DNA from: Malurus cyaneus samueli
Lineage: Eukaryota > Chordata > Aves > Passeriformes > Maluridae
Reading direction: 5' to 3'
Length of the DNA stretch: 64,000 nt
Assembly (NCBI GenBank): GCA_009741485.1
Contig: VKON01000212.1
Span: forward strand, 36,681 to 100,680
Made by a program: the position numbers and the translations under genes. The notes under the pieces are model-generated. The model had not been told where the DNA came from. It did not search any database and was given only the letters and a program-made list of their open reading frames with translations. Positions 37,389 to 49,244 of this stretch are shown here, piece after piece; positions within the stretch are counted from its first letter, which is position 1, and every line of letters begins with the position of its first letter.

Positions 37389-37830
37389 CACTCAGATGAA
37401 GTTCCAGATGACTGGAAAAGAGAAAAAAATTGTACCCATCTTTAAAAAGAGTGAAAAGGAGCACCCTGGGAACTACCAACCTGTCAGTCTCACTTTTGTG
37501 CCTGGGAAGATCATGGAACAAATCCTACTAGAACCTCTGCTAAGGCATGTGGAGGACAAAGAAGCACAGCTTCACCAAGATTAAGTCCTGCCTGATCAAC
37601 CTAGTGGCCTTATTGATGAAGTGTCTATATCAATGGACAAGGGAAGGGTTCTATATGACATTTATCTGGACTTCTATAAAGATTTTGGCATAGTCTCCCG
37701 CAGCTTCTTTCTCTCTAAAATGGATTTGATGAGTGGATTGTTAGATGGATGAAAAAGTGCTTGGATGGTCACATCCAGAGAGTAGTGGTCAATGGCTCAG
37801 AGTCTGGATGGACAAGTGACAAGTGGTGTC
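37389..37830 (+). repeat. CR1 ORF2 segment (reverse transcriptase), interrupted by an LTR
   Basis: The plus strand reads [12 protein letters not shown], then after a one-base slip in an A-run [20 protein letters not shown], then [11 protein letters not shown], and near 37780 RVVVNGSESGW. The beginning GCACTCAG overlaps the end of the reversed piece at 32244, which joins the two. Stops and slips show an inactive copy. Confidence 0.85.
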
Positions 37831-38720
37831 TGTTGCAAATGGAGTGAGAGCTTAGACAAACCCTGCCTTGGCTCAGATTTCTGACAGTAGCTCTGTTTGA
37901 GGTGGCCAGCACCCCAAAGGGTTCTCACTCTCAGGTTGTTAAGAATGGCTGATTAGGTCAATTAAAAAAATTAATTATTTATTGAATAGACACAAGATTA
38001 ACAGACATAAAACTTTAAACAGGTTACTTACTACACAGGACAAAACAGAAAGAACTACTAGTAGATAAAAAATACCATGCATTATGAAAGGTACCTGTAT
38101 TACAGCTAGCAAAGAAATAACATAGATTAGGAGTCAATGTAGCTTACCACCAAACTGATGATGGAGTACTCATTAAGTCCTTTCAGACTCAATTTCCAGG
38201 AAAGTAACCATGAAGATACATCCAAACTTCAGGGAAAAGCCTTACATGTTTCCAGGTGTATAAGAGAGTTCTGATTTAATGAAGGTTTGTGTAGCTTTTA
38301 TTGTTTGTAAAGTGAAGTGCATGTCAATGACAAATTCCAGCAGTTTATCTCCCTACATCTTGTTTTCAAGGCAAAATGTTTATTGTCAACTAGGAGTTCT
38401 GCCTCTAGCACCAGAGAGAGCTGGCACTATCACTAGCTAGAGATAACTCACTACTGGGTAGTCTGGCCTGGGTTATCTCATCAATTCATGTGAGGGGGAG
38501 AACGCCCCGAACTATCACATCAGCTGATAGAACAGATAAGGTCTTCTGTAGTAGGAGGAAACATCGCCCACAAGTTGGTCCTCAGTTTGCCATAATCTGA
38601 CGATATAAATCTCATAAAACCAGAGATTATGGGTTGAGTGTACCCCAGCAAGTCAGAGATTACCTATTGGAGGATGGTGGTGACACACCTGATGATGACA
38701 GGAACAATATCCGAGCAACA
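37831..38720 (-). mobile_element. Solo LTR inserted in CR1
   Basis: 890 bp bounded by TGTTGC and GCAACA, perfect 6-bp inverted ends, breaking the CR1 just before its motif-B region. The minus strand has AATAAA near 37975 close to the TGTTGC end, consistent with a minus-strand LTR. A plus-strand CGATATAAATC is probably fortuitous. No matching duplication was found, so either the edges are off by a few bases or the insertion is old. Confidence 0.65.
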
Positions 38721-38986
38721 GACATAGTTGAATAAGGGCCCAGGAGATCCAATGTAGTCAAACATGATGTAAGACCTCAAGGTTAGGCTCCAGCTGGATG
38801 AAGAGCAGCTGAAGTACTTGGTCTGCTTATCTGAGAAACGGAGAGCTGAGGGGAGACCTCATTGCAGTCTGATCATTTCCAAGGAGGGGAGAAACAGCAA
38901 CACTGATTCTCTTCTCTGTGGACCAGTGACAGGACCAAACAGGCCCCAAGAAGTTCACAGCTCCAAGGCTGAAGAACATTGGACAG
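38721..38986 (+). repeat. CR1 3' segment between two LTRs
   Basis: From about 38770 it reads like the CR1 C-terminal end: LSEKRRAEGRPHCSLIISKE and then a GPVTG-like piece. The intervening CR1 portion expected after 37830 is absent, so a deletion accompanied or followed the LTR insertion. Confidence 0.7.
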
Positions 38987-40027
38987 TGTTGTGACCCAGG
39001 GCATTCTTGGGATGGTGTCTGTGCAGGACCAGGAGCTGGGATTTGATCCCTGTGGTCCTCGTTTTGAGTGTTAAGATTTTTTTTTTTTTTTTTTCTGTTT
39101 TTTTTTTGTTTGTTTGTGTCTTTGTTGTTTTGTTTTTTTTTTTTTTGTCCTTCCTTTTGGGATTTTTCTCCATTTGTTGCTGGGAACACTGATTGCTAGT
39201 CATCCTTTTGATGGGAGTGTTAGTGAAGACAGATGCACCTATGCCCCACCTAAACGGAATCTTGCTAAGCCACTGGGAGGTGTGTGTTGTGTGTTGATGG
39301 GGGTGTAACGTTCACTTCCTCCGCTGCTTCTGGGGGGAAGGAGGTCTACCGTAGCTTCGTGGGGGAGAGGTTGGCCTGCCTTTCTTTCGGCAGAGTCCAG
39401 CATCTCCACTCATTGGCTTCCTGTTGCTGCACTAGTGATCTTCTCCCCCTGTGCCTTGCCGGGACCCCTGAGATTCCAGCTATCAGGAGTGAGCTCTGCT
39501 CCATCCCATCTAAGCCGCCTCTGGTTCTTGCTGTCAGAGGAGCACCGAGATTGGTGTTTCCGCTGTGAGTTTCCAGAGAAACTTTTCTCCATCCACCCCT
39601 GCCATTTTTGTGTCACATGTCGATATGGTAAATCTTGACCAGCGGGACCCGCCACAGCGCCCCTGCAGCCCCGGGAATAATCTACCCGCCTGCCCAGTGA
39701 GCCAACAGTGTCCCTGCTGAGGGGACTGTGACTGCACCAAAGGGGAGGGGTGTGTCTCTGTAAGGCGTCACTGGGTTTGGGTGCTGGGTTGGTTTCTATG
39801 TTAATTGTTACTTTTTTACCTTGTTATACATATGATTAAAAACGGTATTTTTTTTTTTTTTTTTTTTTTCTTTTCTTTTTTTTTGTTATTTTTTCCTTTT
39901 TCCTTAACCCATATTCTTACCTAAGCCTGGATTTCCAAGCTATAGGATAATTTTGAGGGAAGGGAGTCATATCCACTCACCCAAGGGGTCCCTCTCATTG
40001 GCAAACCATTGTCTTCAAAGCAAGACA
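38987..40027 (+). mobile_element. LTR related to the one at 29672-30678, inserted in CR1
   Basis: Starts TGTTGTGACCC and ends CTTCAAAGCAAGACA. Its interior shares a series of motifs with the reverse complement of 29672-30678: CTTGCCGGGACCCCTGAGATT, the SPQQG-like GCCAACAGTG block, CACTGGGTTTGGG, CCTTGTTATAC, and CCAAGGGGTCCCTCTC. Two long T-rich tracts (39077-39146, 39848-39890) interrupt it. No target-site duplication was found. Frames within it (for example 38827-39189) are not genes. Confidence 0.7.
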
Positions 40028-41578
40028 CCTCATATCAGCTATATCCTGTGATTCTGTATATTAACACACGAACTTTATGTTTGTGAATGTCCACCCCTGA
40101 CAGATTAGGGTCAACCCTAATCACACTTCAATGAACTGACGAAATTTCAACCATCACGTCGACCAACAGACTCTGAAATTGCAACAAACAGTCCCATTGC
40201 TGGACCACATGAGACCAATACACTTCTGCCTATCCTTTCTTTCTTCTTTCTCTTAACATTTGTGAATGTTATTTTCTAGTATTTTTAATGCTACTTTCAA
40301 CATGTTGAACAAAAGGCACAACCTGCTCCATTGCAATAAATTACTTAAAAAACCATAAATATCTTTATAAACTAGACATTCACCTTTTGGAGGGTCTTAG
40401 CAAGAAGCTGAACGTGAATCATTTCAGAAAATTTGGATCGCTCATCCTGGAAGGTCAGTGCAGGGTTGGAGCAGCGAGTAAGTGTGCCAGTGCCACCATG
40501 GCTAATAGGTCTTATAAAGTCCGCTTCAAGACCAGAGCGAAAATGTCTATAAACTCCTACAACTTATGAATCATATCTAGAGAGTGGTATTAGTGTGATT
40601 TGAATTAAGATCCCAGTGGTCAAAATGCAAGCAACCTCAGGTTGCTAGTGTGAAGTTACTTTTCCCAGCACTTCATGAAACTCCGCATGCCTCTGACCCT
40701 AGCTTTGGAGCAGGAAGCTAAAAAGGAAGAACATACTGCTGTTACTTTTTCTCTCATCTGTGATTGCTCTTATTCGCTGGTGCTATCTCCACAAACAAAA
40801 AGCAAGAAGAAGAAAATTGCACTATGCTCATATAAAATATTGTTTGTTACAGCAAACTTTGTCATAATGCCTCTGAAAATTAATCCACTGCTTTGGAGGC
40901 TAAATAACATAGCTTCAAAAAACCTCGGAGTTTTTTTTAAAGGCGTTTAACTTTTCTTTATGGCAAGGAGCTCCTTGCTGTATTATCCTAAAGAATTGCA
41001 GGAAATATAGAAGAACTCTTTAGATGTCAGTCTAATGTAGCAGTATAAAACATCTTCTAAATAACATACTTTTCAAAGACTACATTCAAATGGAAAAAAG
41101 GCCCAACCCAAAACATGAAGCATATTAGAAAAGCACCAATAAGTCTCTTATGCTTAATGTTTTACTTAAAATGCAAAATAACATTTACACAGTAACTTTG
41201 ACTGCAATGTTGCCAGGTGTTTTGTGTTCTCAAGTGCAAAACTTTGCTTTGCTTTTGGCAGAGGTAATTTATCAGAAGAAACTACTTTATGAGGCCACAA
41301 ATCCTCCTCTTTACACCAGCGTATTACAGACATGAACTTGCAAAGAGATTGATATAACCTGTACAGAGCAAAGCTAGAACTTATTGGATACGACTCATTC
41401 CGTTCATCTGCAATACCTGTCTTCTTCAAATTCTGTGTATTCAGTTTTCAGTGCTTTAAGAAAAGAGAAGAAAAAAGAAAAAGAGCAAAAAGAACAAGAA
41501 ACAGAGCCACAACAGGAAATAAATAACCCAACAATGCTTACAATCCATTAATCACAGAAGAGCAGAGAAACTAAGTGT
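40028..41578. other. CR1 end, then unassigned stretch
   Basis: The first ~35 bases (CTGTGATTCTGT) resemble the 3' terminus of CR1 and may close the nested element. Beyond that no gene or repeat family was recognised. The small frames at 40387-40569 and 40675-40950 are lysine/serine-rich and unsupported. Confidence 0.4.
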
Positions 41579-42469
41579 TGTGAAAAAAGGGCAACCAATG
41601 AAGAAAGGTTCAAAATATTCCAAAAATGAGATTAAAACTACACAAGATTATTTTTTTATGATAAAAAAATTGATATACTATTATTTTGATCGTAAAAGAG
41701 CAAAAGAGAAAGCAGAGAGAAAAGAAGAAAATAGAAAGTACGGGGGTGGGGAGGTGGCAGGGGGACAGGGAAGGTGACAGGTTAGATAAAACGATTACAC
41801 CTTCCGGGGTCCAACGATTCCTCGTGCCCCTCCATCCATCTTCTGGGTGGTGAGGGTTCACCACTCCGCCAGCTAACACGCAGCCTGGCAAAGAGTACAG
41901 AATCCATGTGCATTAATTTTACTTTTGGGCCATGGTAACATCACATGCTCCATCCTCAATAGGGGCATCGTTTTGACACTGTCTTGCAACATTGTGATTT
42001 TTGCATATCTTGCGTGTAGAGCCTGGGGACCTTTGGGTGGTCTTTGGGCCTGACAGCCCTGACTTGTCCAGTCAGCATTGGATCAGCCTGTCCTGGGATG
42101 CAGGGCCCCACAGCCGAGATGCTTTGCACAGCAGAGGACAGGCGTTTCTCTGCCTCTGACCACAGGCACACCCAATGCCTCTCTTTTCCCCTCCCCACCC
42201 TGTGGTGGGGGTCTGTCCTGGACTGGCAGCTGATAACCCTGGGGGGATGGTCCCCACCCAAAGTGCTAAGTGTGATCCCTTTGTGAATGTGTCCTTCTCT
42301 CCAGCTCTGTATTTTATCTTTGAACAGGGGGCAGTGAGCAGTGTAGCCAGGGTCCCATTCAGGGTTTTGGTGGCTTTCTCTGCTGCTTTTGTATAGTTTT
42401 GCAATAATATGCAGAAGGTTCATCATGAAAATGTTTAAATCATAAACTGTAGCATTTCAGTCTCTGACA
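41579..42469 (-). mobile_element. Solo LTR (family pair member 1)
   Basis: 891 bp starting TGTGAAAAAAG and ending TCTCTGACA. The same sequence, diverged, recurs at 55457-56365 in the same orientation, sharing for example CAACATTGTGATTT/CAACACTGTGGATT, GCAGAGGACAGGCGTTTCTC/GCAGAGGACAGTCATTTCTC and CACCCAATGCCTCTCTT. On the minus strand it begins TGTCAGAGAC and ends TTTTTTCACA. Frames at 41956-42426 are by-products. No target-site duplication was seen. Confidence 0.75.
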
Positions 42470-42528
42470 CCAACCAAACCAACACAAACCAAACCAAACC
42501 AAACCAAACCAAACCAAACCAAACCACA
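42470..42528 (+). repeat. (CCAAA)n pentanucleotide microsatellite
   Basis: About ten units of AACCA/CCAAA, first irregular then perfect, directly adjoining the LTR terminus. Confidence 0.9.
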
Positions 42529-44925
42529 TCAGAGATGTAAATGAGGCACCATTGACAAATGGATTGGAGGCAATTGTTCATCACAAAGTAAGTGTTCATA
42601 AGTTAATCTGTTGAATAAATAAACAGTGAAGAAATTATAAAAGCACCATTATCTATTGTTGACACCTATGGCAATTTGAAGGTTGTAGGAATATGATGTA
42701 TTTATTGCCCTTTCTTATGGCTTTTCAATATGTTTCTTTGCTAACACGATCTGTGGGAGGTTCTGCTCAAAACCAGTGTTATTAATGGAGAAGAAATGAA
42801 GGAATGATTTTCATAATTGTAGCATCTTTTCTTATCGAAGTCTAGGAAAGGATTTTCACTGAAAACCCTTTCTGTCATAATTATTGTTCCAGTTCTCTGC
42901 AATATAAAGGATCTTAAGAGTTCTGCTTTACTCCCAAATTATATGGTGCACCAATCAGAGGATTGAGTATAAAACACAGTACCTTTTTTCTAAAGTAAAA
43001 AAGATCCTGTTTTAGTATTTGCTATTGACCATTCTGTAAAAAAAGAACTTTAACCGAGCTGACCCAAGTAAACGCGTTAATTATTTTTAAGTTCTCATGC
43101 TGGTATTTTAGAAAGGTCCTGTGATGTTTTATTTCATTTTTTTTTTGTTTAGGATATATTAAAAACTGTAGTTTTCACAGGAAGTTGGAAGTGAGACATA
43201 AAAATTTGGAAGTGTAAAATTACAATTACCTGTTAAGGAAGCTTTGCAAGTACAATGAATTGTTTGCTGGAATTGCAGAGATCATGTGGTATCCTTGTAT
43301 TAAAGAAAGCTAATTAAAAAAAATTGACTAAAAAGCAATTTTATTCAGTCACATTTCTATAGGTTTTACATAAAAAAAATGGGGACACATTTCTGCTGTT
43401 TAAAAGAAAAATATCAAAATACCTAGATTGTAAAGTACTCTATTCTCATTTGGTAAAAAAATGATGTTTTATTTCCATGTAAAACCAGCATAATGAAATA
43501 AACATTTAAAACATTCCTGCATGCAATCTTACCAATTGCAAACACTTCACAATTGTCACATTCTGTATTTCTCAGTGTAATTAGAAAACACTGTCTTCTA
43601 TACGCATGGATTTTTATGGTTCTGATCATAATAAGATCATTATCAGGGACTGCAAATAACATGGTTTTCTCCAGCATGTCAGTTTGATAGACATTTTCCG
43701 CTTTCTTTGTACAAAGAATTAAAATCAGTAGATAAAAGAAGCAGTGCTTGGGTTTTGAAAAAAGAGGAAAACTTAACATATGAAAAGCATCTCACACATA
43801 CAGAGTAATGTTCTTGTTATCTAAATTTATACAAAGCAATACATGCTGAGGAAATTAATTATCACTATAATACTTCACTATCGCAAATATTCCTTTAAAA
43901 TTATGTATTGAATTTAATTACCTGAAGTTTAAAAAAATTAGGGTTTCCTATAACATTATTTGTTGCTTTCTAATACTTTAAATACTGATAGTTATCCGTT
44001 GTCTCTTATGTGATATATAGCACCAAATTTTAGGAACCAGAAATCACTGCAGTCTCTTACCCTGTAGTTTACTCTTATATGTAATTATTTTATTAAATCA
44101 CGAAGATGCAAGCCCAGAGGCCACTTTAACAAATCAATCATAAAGTAGGTTTAATTTAATTCAATTCAATCCACAGAAGATCAGAAGATTTTATCATAAT
44201 TAAAAAATCTCTAGACATACAGCACAGAAAAAATCATTGTTCAAAACTTTTTAAAAGTAGTAAGCACTTCCATATTGCATACAGTTTTCCTTGCTTGCTG
44301 AAGGCAACAAAGTCACATTTTTGTTATCCAAATATTACATTATTTGATTACTTTTCTTCCTGCTAGTTCCTGCTACGCCTTTCCTGAACTGTGAACTAGC
44401 TGAAAGAGCATTTAGGCGGGTAGCCCAAACCTTGGACTCACTCATGAAGCCAGTTTGACCCTATGAAGAGTCCCTGACCCTCTCCTCCACACACAACTGA
44501 AACGAAGTTGTTCAACAGTGATGCGGTTTTTATACTATACCATTATTACTTGTTTTGTTGTTCAAAGGTGATGTACATTTTTATACTGTACATTTTTATT
44601 GGTTTTGAAGAAATTTATTTATTTAAGCACTTGAATGTTATCTTTTTCTTTTATTCTGTTTCCTTTTGTAGTTTAGTTTTCTTTATTCACATAACTCTAT
44701 CCCAGATTCCCCATGTTGAACTAATAGGGAGAAGTTCAGTTATAAGAACAATTCTAAATGTTTACAATGCCAAAGCTGCTAGACAGCAGGCATTTGGTCT
44801 TTCTTGCCCTTGGGCTTGCACTCCTCATATGTGTCCACAAAACAAGCTTTATTGAAGCTGGTGATTGTCGTAGTATAAAATGAAGATAAAAGAGAAATGC
44901 AACAGCTACTTATCTAGTAGGTACT
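42529..44925. other. Unassigned non-coding stretch
   Basis: AT-rich; no recognised gene or repeat. The minus-strand 118-codon frame at 43423-43779 and the plus-strand frame at 44508-44855 have chance-like hydrophobic compositions and no domain. Confidence 0.45.
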
Positions 44926-45850
44926 TGTGGTTTGGATGCTGGCTGAATGCCAGGCACCTACAACACCTGCTCACCCTCTTTCCCCCCACCACAACTGGAC
45001 AGAGGAGAGGGAAAAAGAAAAAAAAAAATAAGAGAAAGGTTAATTTCAGTTGAGATAAGGACCAGGAGAAAACATTACAAGGGCGTGAGGGGTTGGTCAG
45101 TTCACCCAGATCTTCTGCAGCTGCTGGGGGAGAGAAGTCCTTCCCTTATGTTGCTGTGGCATCCCTCTCACGGGAGATAGTTCTCAGTGAACCTCTCCAG
45201 TGTGGGTACATCTCACGAGCAGCAATCCCCACGCACCCACTGCAATGTGAGCTCCCCCATGGGCAGACAGTTGTCCTAGGGTGCAGTCCCAAGGCCAGGC
45301 TGTTTCATTTTGGGAGCAAGGCCTCTCTCTCCATGGGTCTCCCACTGGAACACAGCTGCGTCCAGGCATCCACCCATTCCAGTGTGAGGCACCTCCTCCA
45401 CCAGCTGTAGGTGTATCTCTGCATCCTCTATGGACCCCATGGGCTGCAGGGTGACATCCTGCTCCACCATGGTCATCATCACGGCCTGCAAAGGAATCCT
45501 GGCTCCAGCTCCTGGAACACCTCTTCCCCCTCCTTCTCCACAGACCTTGGTATCTCCATCCCTCAAATGTCCTCACCTAATCCCATTTCTCTGGCTAAAA
45601 CAACTGTGTGCCCCCTTTGTTTTTATTTCTTCTTAAATATGTCATCCCAAATGCATAGCAAACATCTCCAGTGAGCCCAGACTTGACCAGCAGCATGTCC
45701 GTCATCGTTAGAGCCATCAGAGTTGACTCTGCTGGACATGGTGAAAGCCTCCAGAAGCTTCTCACAGGATCCATCTCTGTGGCCTCCACACTACCAAAAA
45801 CTGGGACAAGCAACACCAATACAGTACTAAAAGCTAAATTCACTGCTAAA
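44926..45850 (-). mobile_element. ERV LTR-type repeat, minus orientation (family copy 2)
   Basis: The plus-strand edge reads TGTGGTTTGGATGCTGGC. On the minus strand the copy contains an AATAAA-like AAGAAATAAAAAC signal near 45635, then degenerate units with GGAGCAGGATG, CCCATGGGG and GGAACTG-like motifs, and ends with CCAGCATCCAAACCACA. It is the best-preserved relative of the copies at 5276-6345 and 48480-49244. ORFs at 45093-45576 are artefacts of the GC-rich repeat. Confidence 0.75.
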
Positions 45851-47569
45851 TAATATTGGCAATTCTCTAATAGCTTTCCATAGACTTCAAGAGGTTTTCA
45901 CAGGAATGCACTTACTTGCCTGATTCAGTAATTCACAAAAATGTATTCTTCACTATTTGAAAGGATTTTTAGATAAGCTGAAAAATATTTGAATGTGCTT
46001 TTATTGAAAAGACATACGGTTATTTAGTGAATAACCGTAATTTAGCTTTTGAGTATCAAGTTCATTATAAACTTTTGCCTTTTTCACTACACCAGTTATA
46101 GAAATCATCTGATATTTTTTTGTATAGTCTGATTGGGTAATTTATGTCACTAAGGATCTGAAAACACACTGGGAACTCAAAATTTTGTAATTAAATATTT
46201 ATGCTTTTTTCATTGGCTAAATTCTAGCAAAATAATACATTATTGCCCCTGTGCTTTGTCTACTCAGTTAAAGAGCCGCTATTTAGAAGTGGAACAGAAA
46301 CATGGTTCTAATATCTCAGTGTTGTTCACAAGCTGGTTCTTGGTAGGTCCACTGAAAATCAGCTCTAGACACTTCATTTCTACTAGCAGATAAACATGGA
46401 ATTCCTTAATTTTTGGAAACTTCAGTTACTGCAAAGACTATGCTGCACCTTAAAAATTGTGTGTTTATCCCATTGTGTATCCTGAAAGATTTTATCTGGG
46501 AGGTAAATTTTGATACTCCTTAACTCTGCACAAAATTAAGGCAATACTCAATACTATAACAATATCTGAAATTCTCTATAGTTACACACATTTATCTGAA
46601 AATATTTCTATTTTCAAACCAGAGGAATATGTCAATGCAGAAGAATTAGCCTTTGGATTGTTGGGCAGCAGACTGTACCTGCTTTATTTCCATGAGAGGC
46701 TGAAAGGAAAGAATTATGTGATTTCTGTTTAATCCCACAAGGCAGTTTGCAGGTACAGCTGCAAGTTGAGACACCTGACACTGAAGTGCTAATGCTGGCC
46801 CTTTATTTAACTTCAGCCTTTCTTGCTCATTATCTTAATATTTTATTTCCTGCTTGAAACAGATGCTTATGTGGAACATAACCTGAACAGAACAGAAAAA
46901 ACAGCTAATCCACTTGCGCGGAAAGCTGTTCAGCTATGAGAAATTGGCAAACTTGCTAAGAAAGTGTGATTACATGGTGAATGGAGAGTCAGCATTTTAC
47001 TGCCCGTGGACTAAATGTGAATGAAAAATTAATAATGTTATTAAAGTATCACTTCAAGTTCAGGCAGCAAACTGGAAGTCTTACAGAAAAAAAGGTTTTA
47101 GAAAGACACCAGAATTTTTTATTTAAGCCTGTTAATATAAATGGGAAACAATAACCTGCTTTTTGTCCCGCAAATCTAAAATCTGTCTGTTTCTCCCAAG
47201 TGAATCAGGTTGCCTAGGAAAAAGATACTGTATTTGGTTTGTGGGGTCAAATTTTGGTAGTGGGAAGGGGGGACTGCAGGGTTGGCTTCTGTGAGAAGAT
47301 GCAAGAAGCTCCCCATTTGTCTCATGGAGTGAATGCCAACCATCTCCAGGATAGACCTGCTGCTGCTGAAAGCTGAGGCAATCAGGAATGATTATAACAC
47401 CTCTGTGGTAACACATTTGAGAAGGGGAAAAGCTATTTCACAGATGTAATTGCATCTGAAAAAGAATAGAATAAGAATGCCTTAAGAATTTTTAGCTTCT
47501 ATTCTTCATCTATCTGTAGCTTTGGTGTATAGCTCTACACTTCATAAAGTGCAAGAAACTGCTGTTCTC
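45851..47569. other. Unassigned non-coding stretch
   Basis: No gene, RNA gene or repeat family recognised on either strand. Confidence 0.45.
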
Positions 47570-47909
47570 AGCAGTTTAGACAAAACATTGCTCTCAACTG
47601 GAAAATCCCAGGACACTTCGCTGCCTCAGAGCCCCCAAAATACATAAACAGCAGTGAACTGGGTGCAGCAAGATTGGGGTGGTTAACATCATCACCTGAA
47701 GGTGAAATTGGAGAATTGGAGCTCGATATGTTAACAAGACAGAACCTATAAAAGGAGAAGATCTCATGACTCAGCGTCTGTTTTGGGTGTAGCCTCATGA
47801 CTAGGCTTTGTCCACCCTGAATGTACCTGTAGGCCTTCATTAAATTTGTCTGCTTTTTATTCTCCTTACTTTGTCTGGCTTCTGTTTCAGATAAGCCATG
47901 TTTTAGGCA
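47570..47909 (+). mobile_element. LTR segment with promoter and poly(A) signals
   Basis: TATAAAAG (47747-47754) is followed 85 bases later by ATTAAA (47839-47844) and a T/G-rich tail, the standard U3-R-U5 order. It leads directly into repeat-like sequence beginning GTGAGAGGACC, so it may be part of the same element as the next entry. The left edge is estimated. Confidence 0.5.
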
Positions 47910-49244
47910 TCAAGAACATGTGAGAGGACCAACTATGACACCCAGATCAGTGAGAAGGAGGAAGAGGAGATGCCTCAGGCACTGGAGCTGAGATTCCCCT
48001 GCAGGCCATGGCACAGCCCATGGTGATGTTGATGCCAAATTGATTCTTGTTTTTTTTGCTTTTATATATTCTCTACATTCTTTATGTGTAGCTCTATAGC
48101 CTATTATTGTATTCATAATTAGCATTTTACCTACTCTTGATAGAAAGACAAAAGAAATTCCCCAGTAGATTCAAGCCACAGGGGTCCAAGGTTAGGGCCT
48201 CTGGGAAGCCAAAGTTGAAACTAGCCCTTCGAGACACATTTTCATAAACAAAATTTAACTAACTACATTGGTTGTGTGTGTGGGGCATGTGGTTCAGGAA
48301 AAGGTAGAACCAGGGGGAATTATTTCATTACCTATGTCTCTAACTGTGGAATCTTGTCAGTTATTCTAATTTGCTAATTATGTTAAAATTGTATACTCAT
48401 GCTATGTGTACATTTTTGGTGGTTTCTGTCTAGAGTGTTGGGCACCATAAGAAACCTTATAAAGTTAACCCCTTTTCATCACTTAGCTGTGTCTGGCTCC
48501 TACTTTTATGACTAGCAATGAGGTATAAAGGGCAGCTGTGCCCCTGCGGCCCATGGAGGTTCTTGGGGATGCAAAGATCCACCTGAACTTCATAGATGAA
48601 CTCCACAACGGAGCAAGTGGATTCCTGAGGGGAGTCTGTGAATCTATGGGAAGCCTGTCCTGGAACAGGCTCCTGGCAGTGACCTGCAGACCTGCAGAGC
48701 TGTGAAGCCCGTGCTGGAGGTGGTTTCCTGGTAGGACCTGTGTCCCTGTGGGTCCCCAATTGGAGCAGGCTGTGCCTGAAGGATTGTGCCCTATGGAAAG
48801 GGACCCACACTGGGGCAATTAATGAAGAACTGTGGTTTGTGGAGAACTGTCTCCGGTGGGAGGGACCCTATGCCAGGACAGGGGAAAGACTCCTCTACCT
48901 GAGTAGCAGCAAAAGCATCACAGCAAAAGCTGTGATGAGCTGACCACAACCCTCATTCTTCATCTCCCTGAACTGCTGGTGGGGGAAGGTATAGAATCTG
49001 GGAAGGAAAGAAGAGTAGTGAAAAGGTGCTTTTAAGAATTGTTTGCTTCTTATTATTCTGCTCTGATTTTGATTGATAATGAATTCATTCATTTCCCCAA
49101 GTGAGTCTGTTTTACCCATGATGGGAATCAGTGAGTTGCCTGTCCCTGTCCTCATCTCAACATATGGACCCTGTCCAGTTCTGGAGGGGTGTGATAGAGT
49201 GGCTTTGGTGTAGCTTTGCATCCAGCCAGGGTCAAACCATCACA
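47910..49244 (+). mobile_element. ERV LTR-type repeat, plus orientation (family copy 3), probably interrupted
   Basis: From 48480 the plus strand carries the degenerate series CCCATGGAGG, CCTGGAACAGG, GGGACCCACACTGGGG, AAGAACTGTGG, GGGAGGGACCC and GAGCTGACCACAACC. It ends with CCAGCCAGGGTCAAACCATC and ACA at 49244, matching the ends of the 44926 copy. The stretch 47930-48035 looks like an earlier portion of the same repeat. The intervening 48036-48480 holds its own TATAAAG (48458-48464), suggesting a second inserted LTR. Confidence 0.65.

Noticed and set aside
42470..42528. CRISPR-like or regulatory array
   Set aside because: Simple five-base microsatellite without spacers.
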